Shown here: positions 18,340 through 25,350 of the stretch, piece by piece
Layout of the letters: every line of letters begins with the position of its first letter
Numbering within the stretch: the first letter of the stretch is position 1
Assembly: GCA_002350445.1 (NCBI GenBank)
Contig: DEEV01000116.1
Span: 5,817-38,437, forward strand
Direction: 5' to 3'
Source of the DNA: Treponema sp. UBA2869
GTDB taxonomy: Bacteria; Spirochaetota; Spirochaetia; Treponematales; Treponemataceae
Length of the DNA: 32,621 nt
Translations under genes and position numbers: made by a program
Notes under the pieces: model-generated
The model's database searches: none
What the model was told of the DNA's origin: nothing
What the model saw: only the letters and a program-made list of their open reading frames with translations

Positions 18340-19081
18340 TTTTTTTCCTTTTATGATTATTTATAAGAACAAACGGAAAACGGAAAATCAATTCAGCACA
18401 AAGCCTTGTATACATCCATGAAAGGCGCACCGTGTCGGTAAAATAATTGTAGTTTGAAATGCCGTCTTTCGGGTAAAAAATCTTTACAGGCTCCGAAACT
18501 ACTTTAATACCTTTCCAGTAAAGACGCACAAGAATCTCAATATCGCAGCCCATTCTGCTGTCAACGTACAAAGTATGCTTAAGCATTTTTACAAATGGCG
18601 CAACCGGATAAACTCTAAATCCAATCATTCCGTCAATAATTTCTTTGGAAAAAGTTACCTTATGAACCCAGTTGTTTGCAAAGCTTCTGCCATTTACGCG
18701 CTCCTGCGGCGCATCCTTATCGTATTCAGGATAAGCACAAATAATTGCATCCGGATTTTCCTGAGATTTTTTAATAAAAAATTCTACGCGTCCTGCATCG
18801 TGCTGACCATCCGAATCAATCTGAAGCACATGCGTAAGTCCAAGCCTGTTTGCCTCGCGAACAGCCGAAAAAATAGCCTTACCCTTTCCCATATTTTTTT
18901 TGTGGGTAATTACAGTTACCAGAGAATAGTTTTTTTCAACAGCTTCAATGTAGCGGCGGTTTTCTTCATCATTTCCATCATCAACCACAATAATCGGGTA
19001 ATTAAATGGAACAAGATTTTTTACAACCGATTCCAGCGTTGAACCATGACGGTAAACTGGAATTATAAAACCAAAGTTCAT
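18332..19081 (-). CDS. Family 2 glycosyltransferase of the APE cluster
   Basis: A 249-residue GT2 (GT-A fold) enzyme. It opens with FIIPVYRHGSTLESVV and has the nucleotide-sugar Asp in IVVDDGNDE, the DxD motif in LQIDSDGQHD, and IDGMIGFRVYP. This resembles the dolichol-phosphate-mannose-synthase-like branch. It probably adds a sugar to the lipid carrier to which the polyene is attached. No C-terminal membrane domain is present. It starts 21 bases after apeI and its end overlaps the acyltransferase start by 8 bases, so they are translationally coupled and probably act together. Confidence 0.88.
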   Translation of the reverse strand: MNFGFIIPVYRHGSTLESVVKNLVPFNYPIIVVDDGNDEENRRYIEAVEKNYSLVTVITHKKNMGKGKAIFSAVREANRLGLTHVLQIDSDGQHDAGRVEFFIKKSQENPDAIICAYPEYDKDAPQERVNGRSFANNWVHKVTFSKEIIDGMIGFRVYPVAPFVKMLKHTLYVDSRMGCDIEILVRLYWKGIKVVSEPVKIFYPKDGISNYNYFTDTVRLSWMYTRLCAELIFRFPFVLINNHKRKKNG

Positions 19082-19102
19082 TCTAAGTCCAAAAAACAGG
19101 GC

Positions 19103-19474
19103 CTACTCGTCTATGTAAGCAAACGAACCGGAAGAGTAAGTTTTTCCTTCAACAGCTGCATCGCTCATTGTAAAGCTGATTGTTCCTTTTGCCACATTTT
19201 TTGAAAGTTCAAGGTGAATCTTTGTATCCGGTCTGATTGGTGCCGAAAATTTAATGCGTTTGATATTTGGAACATAGCGCTGGCTTGAAAAATACTTGCG
19301 CGAAAAGCGAGTAATTACTTCAAACTGAGCAACAGCCGGAAGCAGTTTGTATTCCGGAAAATGTCCGTCAAAAAAATCACTTGATGCCGGAATTACAAAT
19401 TCGAGCACTGCATTAGTTTCGTCTTTCGAAATTACCTGTTCATTCACAATATCGTGATTGTTTGCTTCTTTCAT
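19103..19474 (-). CDS. apeI: Hotdog-fold dehydratase subunit, ApeI
   Basis: A 123-residue hotdog protein of the FabZ/ApeI type. DFFDGHFPEYKLLPAVAQFE matches the FabZ GHFP...P..Q.E signature: the His of GHFP and the Glu at the end are the expected catalytic pair. It pairs with ApeP in APE systems to dehydrate 3-hydroxyacyl-ACP. Its ATG overlaps the apeH stop as ATGA, so it is translationally coupled to the ligase. Confidence 0.9.
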   Translation of the reverse strand: MKEANNHDIVNEQVISKDETNAVLEFVIPASSDFFDGHFPEYKLLPAVAQFEVITRFSRKYFSSQRYVPNIKRIKFSAPIRPDTKIHLELSKNVAKGTISFTMSDAAVEGKTYSSGSFAYIDE

Positions 19475-20865
19475 TTAGTTTCCTCAAATAATTGTATTAT
19501 CTCAAGTTTATGAGTTTTTCCCTGAACGTCAACAGGAAGCTTTTCTATAAAGCGCCACTTTTTTGGAATTACGACATTTTCAAAATATTTCATCAAAAAG
19601 TCGTGAAACCAGCTGTTTATTTTAAATTTTTCCAGACCTTTAAACTGCTCCTGTCCTTTTTCATTAAGCACAACAGCCGCCGCAAGATACTGTCGTATTT
19701 CGTTGCTAAGCGCAACTACTTTTACTTCCTTTACAAGTCCACTTTCCAAAAGGCGGTTTTCTACTTCCGTCATAGAAATGCGTTTTTCTTCTATTTTTAC
19801 AATAGAATCTGAACGACCTTTTAAAATAAAATGTCCGTCTTCATAAATTTCTGCAAGATCAGCAGTTGCAAAACCTTCCGGATTTTTAATGTACGGCGAA
19901 ATAATTCTAAGACAGCCGTCATCACCAAGCCAGATTTTTGCATTATCAAAAGGCGTCCACACAAGTTTATCTTTTTTTTGCTGACGGTACGCAATGCCTG
20001 ATGTTTCTGTAGAACCGTAAACTTCAAGCGGACAAAAACCAAACACCTTTTCTGTCTGAACGGCAAGTTCCGGCGAAACAGCACCGCCGCTTGTAAAAAT
20101 CCAGATTTTTTTCATTTTAAGCTTTTCTTCCGATTCTACAGTGCGCTTTAAGAAAGCCGGCGTTGCAATAAGAATGTATGATTCATCATTCAAAGATTCA
20201 AATTCTTCCGGGAATTCTATTCGTTTACGGCGGAAAGGTGTTCCCAATGTAAACGGAAGCGAAATTCCAAATAAAAATCCATAAATATGATGCTGACTTA
20301 CCGTTGTAATAAGCTTACGCTTTGTAAATTCTTTGCCCCATTTTGAAATTATAAACGCATTATCTTCTTCAAATTCCTTCATGCGCTGAGGAACAGCCTT
20401 TGGTTTTCCGGTGCTTCCCGAAGTAAAAAGGAAAATTCGTGTTTCTTCGCCGTCAATTTTTGGAGTTGTTCTAATTTCTTCTTCAGACGGAGCTGGCGTT
20501 GTTATAAATATTTCCTGAATAGAATTATAATGAACTGCTTCCAGAGTCTGATCTGTCAAAAAATGCATTTTGTCGTGAATAATTTCACGCATAAAACTTT
20601 CAGAAATATTTTGAGTTAAATAAACAGCTTTTTTGCATTGCAAAAGTGCAATAAACGTACATAAAAAATACCAGTAATCTTCGCAATGAAGAATAAATTC
20701 ATCTGCCTGGCTTTTCTGAATAAAAGCACGCATCTTTGCAGTTTCTGTAAGAAAATCCTTCCAGGTTTTATATGATTTTTTTGACCATTTTTCTTCATAA
20801 CAGACAATAGATTTATCTTTACGAGAATCTGCTGTAAATTTTGTAATTGGAAAAGCCTTTATCAT
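19471..20865 (-). CDS. apeH: Acyl/aryl AMP-ligase (adenylate-forming enzyme), ApeH
   Basis: The core is 464 residues and belongs to the ANL adenylating family. FLFTSGSTGKPKAVPQR (about core residues 145-161) is the phosphate-binding loop, SQHHIYGFLFG follows, EVYGSTETSG is the A5 motif, LKGRSDSIVKIEEKRIS holds the hinge region, and the C-terminal Lys is in GKTHKLE. It would activate an aryl carboxylic acid (4-hydroxybenzoate- or coumarate-like in known systems) and load it on an ACP. The start at 20865 is where ligase homology begins (MIKAFPITKF). The frame stays open upstream to a TTG at 21003, and the extra 46 residues match the conserved tail of the preceding ApeG protein, with no stop between. 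The two may therefore be one fused polypeptide, if the upstream frame break is not real. Confidence 0.88.
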   Translation of the reverse strand: MIKAFPITKFTADSRKDKSIVCYEEKWSKKSYKTWKDFLTETAKMRAFIQKSQADEFILHCEDYWYFLCTFIALLQCKKAVYLTQNISESFMREIIHDKMHFLTDQTLEAVHYNSIQEIFITTPAPSEEEIRTTPKIDGEETRIFLFTSGSTGKPKAVPQRMKEFEEDNAFIISKWGKEFTKRKLITTVSQHHIYGFLFGISLPFTLGTPFRRKRIEFPEEFESLNDESYILIATPAFLKRTVESEEKLKMKKIWIFTSGGAVSPELAVQTEKVFGFCPLEVYGSTETSGIAYRQQKKDKLVWTPFDNAKIWLGDDGCLRIISPYIKNPEGFATADLAEIYEDGHFILKGRSDSIVKIEEKRISMTEVENRLLESGLVKEVKVVALSNEIRQYLAAAVVLNEKGQEQFKGLEKFKINSWFHDFLMKYFENVVIPKKWRFIEKLPVDVQGKTHKLEIIQLFEETK

Positions 20866-20999
20866 TTTTTTATCCACGATTTTTCTTACTGCAAATTCGG
20901 CAGCAAACAAAGTTCCCATTAAAATATAAGAAATGCCGCCATTGTAAAATGCCCACAATTCACGTGCTCTTTCCGGCGGAAACTCCAAAAAGCACATCG
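20866..20999 (-). other. Displaced 3' part of apeG, in frame with apeH
   Basis: This stretch encodes ELWAFYNGGISYILMGTLFA followed by AEFAVRKIVDKK and runs directly into the apeH start. The W-x-x-YNG-x-I-x-Y-x-LMG-x-LFA pattern is the normal C-terminal membrane segment of COG4648/ApeG proteins, but it lies in the +1 frame relative to the apeG gene upstream. Confidence 0.7.
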
Positions 21000-21490
21000 G
21001 CAAAAGTTGTACAAGCAGCCGCAGTTCCGTTCAATATAAAAAATACACACCAGACAATAGTTACTTTCCGGCAATATTTTTTAACGTTTTCTTCAAAGCT
21101 TGAACCTTGAATTGTTTTATCTGCAAGTGTCGCAAACCTAAAAACAATATTAGGTCCAAAAAACAGCGTACTGCCAAAAATAATCAGTAAAGAAGCGTTT
21201 ATAACAACTGAATAAAGCCTTATAAAAAACTCTTTACCTGTTATAAAACAAAAAAGACCGGCTAGTAAAAAAAGCATTGAACTTAGAAGCGGCTTCCAAT
21301 TCAGTACAGCTTTTTCATCTTTTCCGGTCTTTGTATCCCCTGTGGCACTTAAAAAAAAAGCGGCCGCTAACGCAATAATACATAAAGAAAGTATTTTTGT
21401 ATCAACCCTTAGAACAACAAGAAGAATAAAAACAAGGGCTGGATAAACGGCTGCAATTATATAAAAAAGTGCCTTCAGAAAATGTTTCAT
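20960..21490 (-). CDS. apeG: COG4648-type membrane protein, ApeG (C-terminus out of frame)
   Basis: A 176-residue membrane protein with four hydrophobic segments (about residues 5-25, 35-50, 68-85 and 92-110). It has the family segment VENVK-like FEENVKKYCRKVT followed by VWCVFFILNGTAA, the most conserved part of COG4648 proteins. These are found in APE clusters next to the AMP-ligase and their function is unknown. The normal family C-terminus, with a further helix, is missing from this frame, which ends in a TGA at 20960 after a non-family tail (GVSAGKST). The missing part is present in the +1 frame and continues into apeH. So the gene is either frameshifted, carries a sequencing indel, or uses recoding. 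It begins 15 bases after apeF. Confidence 0.75.
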   Translation of the reverse strand: MKHFLKALFYIIAAVYPALVFILLVVLRVDTKILSLCIIALAAAFFLSATGDTKTGKDEKAVLNWKPLLSSMLFLLAGLFCFITGKEFFIRLYSVVINASLLIIFGSTLFFGPNIVFRFATLADKTIQGSSFEENVKKYCRKVTIVWCVFFILNGTAAACTTFADVLFGVSAGKST

Positions 21491-21505
21491 CCGATCTTAG
21501 AAACC

Positions 21506-21757
21506 TTATGCCATATAAGGAACAAGAGCGTCTACTACATCCTGAACAGTTTTTACAGTTTTGAAAATAGAAGGATCTACGTTTCCTTTATCAGCTGGCA
21601 TAAATTCCTTCATTTTTACAATAAGGTCAATTGAGTCGATTGAATCCAAATCCAAGTCATCTCCGAGAAGAGCATCAGGAGTTACATCACCCTCATCCAA
21701 TTCAAATTCTGAAACCAAAATTCCCTTAAGCTTTTCAAAAATTTCGTCTTTTGACAT
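21506..21757 (-). CDS. apeF: Acyl carrier protein, ApeF
   Basis: An 83-residue ACP. The phosphopantetheine attachment site is Ser39 in LDLDSIDSIDL. The protein is acidic with the normal ACP length. AGAGG precedes the ATG. It is the second of two adjacent, clearly different ACPs; APE clusters normally have such a pair (ApeE/ApeF), and work on other species suggests they are used for different steps (priming and elongation). Confidence 0.92.
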   Translation of the reverse strand: MSKDEIFEKLKGILVSEFELDEGDVTPDALLGDDLDLDSIDSIDLIVKMKEFMPADKGNVDPSIFKTVKTVQDVVDALVPYMA

Positions 21758-21777
21758 AAAAAACCTCTGATTTTAGA

Positions 21778-22035
21778 TTACGCTTTATTTGCTGCAATGT
21801 ATTCAGCTAAAGCATTTATTGAAGCAAAATGCTTCTTATTTACTCCGCTTTCTGCAGAAAATTTTACACCAAATTTCTTTTTTAATGCAACTCCAAGCTC
21901 AAGTGCATCAATGGAATCAAGTCCAAGCCCTTCGCCAAAGAGCGGTTCTGAATCATCAATATTTTCCGGCTTAATATCTTCAAGCTGGAGCGATGAGATA
22001 ATTACCTGCTTTATCTCATTTTTTAACTGATCCAT
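21778..22035 (-). CDS. apeE: Acyl carrier protein, ApeE
   Basis: An 85-residue ACP with the attachment Ser41 in GLGLDSIDALEL. AGGGGA lies 7 bases before the ATG. It lies 20 bases before apeF and is the first gene of the cluster half that follows the inserted plus-strand genes. It therefore needs its own promoter, since the genes that normally precede it (apeC, apeD) are separated from it by about 1.8 kb of opposite-strand sequence. Confidence 0.92.
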   Translation of the reverse strand: MDQLKNEIKQVIISSLQLEDIKPENIDDSEPLFGEGLGLDSIDALELGVALKKKFGVKFSAESGVNKKHFASINALAEYIAANKA

Positions 22036-22072
22036 ACTTCATCCCCTAAAAACTCTACAACCTAATATTATT

Positions 22073-22101
22073 ATTCTATTAAAATAAGTAAAAAAAAGCA
22101 A
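22073..22101 (-). promoter_or_regulatory. Candidate promoter for the apeE-to-apeP half of the cluster
   Basis: On the minus strand TTGCTT (22101-22096) and TAGAAT (22078-22073) are 17 bases apart, about 38 bases before the apeE ATG. The -35 half is poor and the region is A/T rich. Some promoter is needed here because the inserted plus-strand genes and a terminator lie upstream. Confidence 0.35.
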
Positions 22102-22120
22102 GCATAAGGAAAACGCAGTA
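22102..22120 (+). repeat. 19-base motif shared with 26544-26562 (inverted copy)
   Basis: GCATAAGGAAAACGCAGTA here differs by one base from the minus-strand copy at 26544-26562. Both lie in divergent intergenic regions of the APE cluster and both are preceded by an A run. Here the motif sits directly behind the candidate -35 of apeE. Confidence 0.5.
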
Positions 22121-22254
22121 GCCCTTATCATTTTAAAGGTAAGGCCACTGCAGGTTTAATTTGTGGTATTATTGCTTTGGCATGGGGTATTATCGCTACT
22201 ATCGCTTGTGTAGCTTGTCTTGGAGCTGCTGCAGCCGCTGCTGCTTCTTACTAA
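22108..22254 (+). pseudogene. 5'-truncated remnant of a small membrane protein gene (DUF4190-like C-terminus)
   Basis: From a stop just before 22108 the frame reads 48 codons to TAA at 22252, including PYHFKGKATAGLICGIIALA and then a hydrophobic, Ala-rich end (CVACLGAAAAAAASY). A GKA.AGL..GIIAL segment after a Pro/Tyr stretch is the start of the membrane domain of DUF4190-type small proteins. There is no ATG, GTG or TTG at a sensible place and no upstream part, so it looks like the 3' end of a broken gene. It lies 14 bases before the Lgt-like gene. Confidence 0.5.
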
Positions 22255-22268
22255 TCTAAGTAAATCCA

Positions 22269-23045
22269 ATGGGATTTTATTTTTTAGGCACATTCATTCC
22301 ATATTACGGTTTGTGTATTGTAATTGGAATTGTATGTGCTTTTTTATTGTCCAATTTTCTCTGTAAGAAAAATAATTTAGATACAGATGACTTTATAATA
22401 ATTTGCGCCTATCTTTTTGCATTTGGATTTTTTGGTGCCAAGGTTTTATACATTCTTGTTTCCCTAAAAAATATTGATTTTAAAATCATATTCAAGAGCA
22501 TGAAAGCTTTTAATGCTTTTATAAATTCCGGCTTTGTATTTTATGGTGGTGTGATTGGCGGAATTCTTGCATTTCCACTTGTAAAGAAAATCCATAAAAT
22601 AGATGTCAAAAATTATATTCCAGTAATTGTTCCTGGACTATGCATAGCCCATGCCTTTGGAAGAATCGGCTGTTCCTTAGCAGGCTGCTGCCATGGAAAA
22701 ATAACCACAGGTCATTTATATTTTAGATATTCACACAGTCTTGCGGCTCCTAACAATGTAAATCTTTTTCCGGTTCAGGGAATAGAAGCGTTTTTTGTTT
22801 TCTTAATAGGAATTAGCTGTTTTATTATTGTGCAAAAAAAAATAAAGCTTAACGTTCTTTACTTGTACATTTTGTCATATTCAATTTTGCGTTTTATTCT
22901 GGAATTTTATAGAGGCGATTCTGCAAGAGGCTCTTTACTGATGCTTTCAACTTCTCAGATTATCAGTATTGCCGGCTTAATTTTTGTTATTATAAACAGA
23001 AACAAAATGTTGACTACCAATTTTAAAATAGATTATAATCGGTAA
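22269..23045 (+). CDS. Divergent Lgt-like (prolipoprotein diacylglyceryl transferase family) membrane protein
   Basis: A 258-residue protein with about seven hydrophobic helices in the Lgt family. Recognisable pieces are GFVFYGGVIGG, HAFGRIGCSLAGCCHGK, RFILEFYRGD and LSTSQIIS. Lgt transfers diacylglycerol from phosphatidylglycerol to the lipobox Cys of prolipoproteins in the inner membrane. Aligned to E. coli Lgt from memory, Arg143, Gly154, Arg239 and Glu243 are kept, but His103 is Tyr, and Asn146 and Glu151 are both Cys. This is a known divergent subgroup whose activity is uncertain, so I do not call it the housekeeping lgt. It is on the strand opposite to the APE genes and has no strong ribosome binding site. 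Confidence 0.82.
   Translation: MGFYFLGTFIPYYGLCIVIGIVCAFLLSNFLCKKNNLDTDDFIIICAYLFAFGFFGAKVLYILVSLKNIDFKIIFKSMKAFNAFINSGFVFYGGVIGGILAFPLVKKIHKIDVKNYIPVIVPGLCIAHAFGRIGCSLAGCCHGKITTGHLYFRYSHSLAAPNNVNLFPVQGIEAFFVFLIGISCFIIVQKKIKLNVLYLYILSYSILRFILEFYRGDSARGSLLMLSTSQIISIAGLIFVIINRNKMLTTNFKIDYNR
23010..23039 (+). promoter_or_regulatory. Promoter for the DUF975 gene
   Basis: TTGACT (23010-23015) and a perfect TATAAT (23034-23039) are separated by 18 bases. It lies inside the end of the Lgt-like gene. Transcription would start near 23046, about 30 bases before the ATG at 23076 and ahead of AAGAGG (23065-23070). A second TATAAT is at 23048-23053. Confidence 0.6.
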
Positions 23046-23075
23046 CATATAATATTCACAAAAAAAGAGGTTTTT

Positions 23076-23735
23076 ATGGATTATTCAGAAATCAGAAGAG
23101 AGGCTCGAGAGTCTTTAAGAGGAAATGTTTTGACTTGTTTTGGAGCCGGCTTTGTTCTCTGGCTTATAATGTGTGTTGCTGGTTTTACCGTTATAGGTAC
23201 TTTGATTCTTGCAGGTCCTGTAGCACTTGGTGTTTCAATGCTTGCTATGCAGGTTTCACGCACAAACAAAGGTGAATTTGGAACTGCATTTAAAGGTTTT
23301 AACCGTCTTGGAGATGCTTTTGTAGCATGCTTCCTTACTGGTCTTTTTATTTTCCTTTGGGCCTTGCTTGGATTCATTTCATACGGTATCGCTATTGCTA
23401 CTTCAATCAGCACTGGTGAAATAAATTATGTTGCACTTTTCTTAACTTTCCCATTGATGATTCCTGCTGTAATCTGTGGTTACCGCTATTCAATGGTTTA
23501 TTTCATTTTGAACGATAATCCTGAAATGTCTGGAACTGAAGCAATGAAAGCTTCTAAAGAAATGATGAAAGGTCACAAATGGGAACTCTTTGTTCTTCAC
23601 CTTACATTTATTGGCTGGATTATTTTGTCTCCATTTACATTGTATCTTCTTCTTATCTGGCTTATTCCTTATATGCGCATTTCTCAGGTTAAGTTCTACG
23701 AAAGAATTAAGTCTGCACAGACTACAGCTGCATAA
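23076..23735 (+). CDS. DUF975 family membrane protein
   Basis: A 219-residue integral membrane protein with about five helices. It has the DUF975 features: an RREARESLRGN N-terminus ahead of the first helix, RYSMVYFILNDNPEMSG, and the EAMKASKEMMKGHKWELF segment before the last helices. Function is unknown. AAGAGG precedes the ATG by 5 bases. It lies 30 bases behind the Lgt-like gene but has a good promoter of its own. A strong bidirectional terminator follows. Confidence 0.88.
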   Translation: MDYSEIRREARESLRGNVLTCFGAGFVLWLIMCVAGFTVIGTLILAGPVALGVSMLAMQVSRTNKGEFGTAFKGFNRLGDAFVACFLTGLFIFLWALLGFISYGIAIATSISTGEINYVALFLTFPLMIPAVICGYRYSMVYFILNDNPEMSGTEAMKASKEMMKGHKWELFVLHLTFIGWIILSPFTLYLLLIWLIPYMRISQVKFYERIKSAQTTAA

Positions 23736-23754
23736 TTACAGGCTGAGTTAAAAT

Positions 23755-23793
23755 AAAAAAGACTGTCCGTTGCAAATGCGGGCAGTCTTTTTT
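23755..23793. terminator. Bidirectional terminator between the DUF975 gene and apeD
   Basis: AAAAAAGACTG (23755-23765) pairs with CAGTCTTTTTT (23783-23793), and the inner TCCG/CGGG extends the stem. T runs on both strands suit the two converging genes that end at 23735 and 23811. Confidence 0.9.
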
Positions 23794-23810
23794 TTGCTTT
23801 ATATGATTTT

Positions 23811-24668
23811 TTAGTAACTGTTCATTGTTTTTCCGGTGTATGATTTTTTGTATTCATCACCATAAGAACGGATTGTCTGTTCCATCTTTTCTGTAAGACG
23901 TTTTGCCGCAATTGGCTCAGACAAATCCTTAAATTCTGAAGTTTCAATTTCCGGCAAAATTTTAATATCGTAAACGTAAGTTTCCTGATGATTGTAAGAC
24001 CATACCGGATCGTGTTTTCCAAGACCGTATTTGTCGCTTCCGCCAATGAATAACGGCTGAACATTGCAGCCGCAGTAAAGTGCAAGACGGGCAGCACCTT
24101 TTTTATAATTGTTCTGACCGTGGCGGGGACATCTTGTTCCTTCCGGGAAAATGATTACATTACAGCCTTTGTCTGTAAGTTTTTTACAGTCTTCGCAAAC
24201 CTTAGAAAAGTCTGTTGAATTTGTAATGTAAGCCTGTCGGATTACTCCTCCAAGCGGCGTATTTTTAAGTCCTTCACGAACAATACAGGTTGCATTAGGA
24301 ACAAGCGACATTATATATACAAAGTCCAGAATGGACGGATGATTCGCAATGATAATCTTGCTGTGCATATTGCGAAAAGCCTGTTTGTCTTCTACCCTTA
24401 AAACTGCTGAACGTGTAAATGCAAGAGTTTTAAGCCAGGCGCGGAAAGAACCTGAAACAAAGGCTCGCGCGGCAATTCCAAAATCCTTTTTTTTGCCTGT
24501 AAAAAGGCGGATAAATGGAAAAACTAAAATTGCAAGCAGAACGGCTCCAAATCCAAAAAAGAAAAATGCACCAATTTTATTTATACAAAACCATGCATAA
24601 GTTATTGGATTTTTTATTTTTGGAAGGTCGTCGTGGCTGTAGCGTTCATCAATTTGTTTTTTTGACAT
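23811..24668 (-). CDS. apeD: PlsC-type 1-acylglycerol-3-phosphate acyltransferase homologue, ApeD
   Basis: A 285-residue LPLAT/PlsC-family enzyme. The catalytic HxxxxD motif is in IIANHPSILDFVY, the acyl-acceptor motif is IIFPEGTRCPR, and the KKGAARLALYCG helix follows. One N-terminal membrane segment (about 34-55) anchors it in the inner membrane. In APE clusters this acyltransferase is taken to move the finished polyenoyl chain from ACP to a glycerol-type acceptor, or to make the lipid carrier. It is 18 bases behind apeC on the same strand and ends at the bidirectional terminator, so the first APE transcript is methyltransferase-apeC-apeD. Confidence 0.87.
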   Translation of the reverse strand: MSKKQIDERYSHDDLPKIKNPITYAWFCINKIGAFFFFGFGAVLLAILVFPFIRLFTGKKKDFGIAARAFVSGSFRAWLKTLAFTRSAVLRVEDKQAFRNMHSKIIIANHPSILDFVYIMSLVPNATCIVREGLKNTPLGGVIRQAYITNSTDFSKVCEDCKKLTDKGCNVIIFPEGTRCPRHGQNNYKKGAARLALYCGCNVQPLFIGGSDKYGLGKHDPVWSYNHQETYVYDIKILPEIETSEFKDLSEPIAAKRLTEKMEQTIRSYGDEYKKSYTGKTMNSY

Positions 24669-24686
24669 TTTATACTCCGAATCAGG

Positions 24687-25349
24687 TTATTTTATAAGAT
24701 TCTTTAAAAACTGCAAAGGTGAATCTGATATTGAATCAAAATCACTGATTGTTATATTTTCGGCAGTTTTGCTGGCAGACATAATAGCTGCAAAGGCAAA
24801 AGGCAGATTTTGTTCAGGACATTTTTTTGCGTAAGCTTCAGGAACAAGCTCGTCGGCATATACAAAGATGATTTTTTCTTCGGTGCCGGCAAGAACCGGA
24901 GCCGCGGCGGTTTTAAATGCATCGCGGAAGTTACCCTTTGACGGATAAACTGCGCTGTAACCGCCTTTTAAGCCGAACGCAAGCGTTGCCTGCGAAACCG
25001 GAGTATTAAAAACCGAAAGCGAAAAAGCGGCCGGCAGAATCATATTGTCTTCGATAAGACTTTTATTGATTGAAAATTCGCGTTCAATTTCACCGCGTCC
25101 GGAGCAAAAGAAAATTTTTGTATCTTTTGAAATGCCGCTTTTTTCCAGCAGACTGTGAATTACATGAACAGTCATTTTTGTAATTTGACTAAGACGTCTG
25201 CGAAAAAGCGGATCTGTGTATTCCAGTTTTGGAGCGTCTTTTACCGGCTGAATCTGAGCTTTTCCTGCAAGCCAGTCCTGCCAGAGGCTTTCATCATCCG
25301 AAAGTCCTGGCGCCCATTTTGTAATATTTGAAATATAAATTTCTTTCAT
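24687..25349 (-). CDS. apeC: Ketosynthase-like chain-length factor, ApeC
   Basis: A 220-residue protein matching the short ketosynthase-N-terminal-like family (Ketoacyl-synt_2) present in every APE cluster. It has no active-site Cys: the nucleophile-elbow position reads VFNTPVSQATLAFGLKGG, and the two C-terminal His segments are absent because the protein is half length. In characterised systems ApeC is the non-catalytic partner that pairs with ApeO and sets chain length. The start has only 1 base after the methyltransferase stop, so coupling is likely. Confidence 0.85.
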   Translation of the reverse strand: MKEIYISNITKWAPGLSDDESLWQDWLAGKAQIQPVKDAPKLEYTDPLFRRRLSQITKMTVHVIHSLLEKSGISKDTKIFFCSGRGEIEREFSINKSLIEDNMILPAAFSLSVFNTPVSQATLAFGLKGGYSAVYPSKGNFRDAFKTAAAPVLAGTEEKIIFVYADELVPEAYAKKCPEQNLPFAFAAIMSASKTAENITISDFDSISDSPLQFLKNLIK

Positions 25350-25350
25350 A

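Noticed and set aside
20960..21003. Simple overlap of apeG and apeH with re-initiation at TTG 21003
   Set aside because: No ribosome binding site precedes it, and the residues that follow match the apeG family's C-terminus, so a frame break explains the overlap better.
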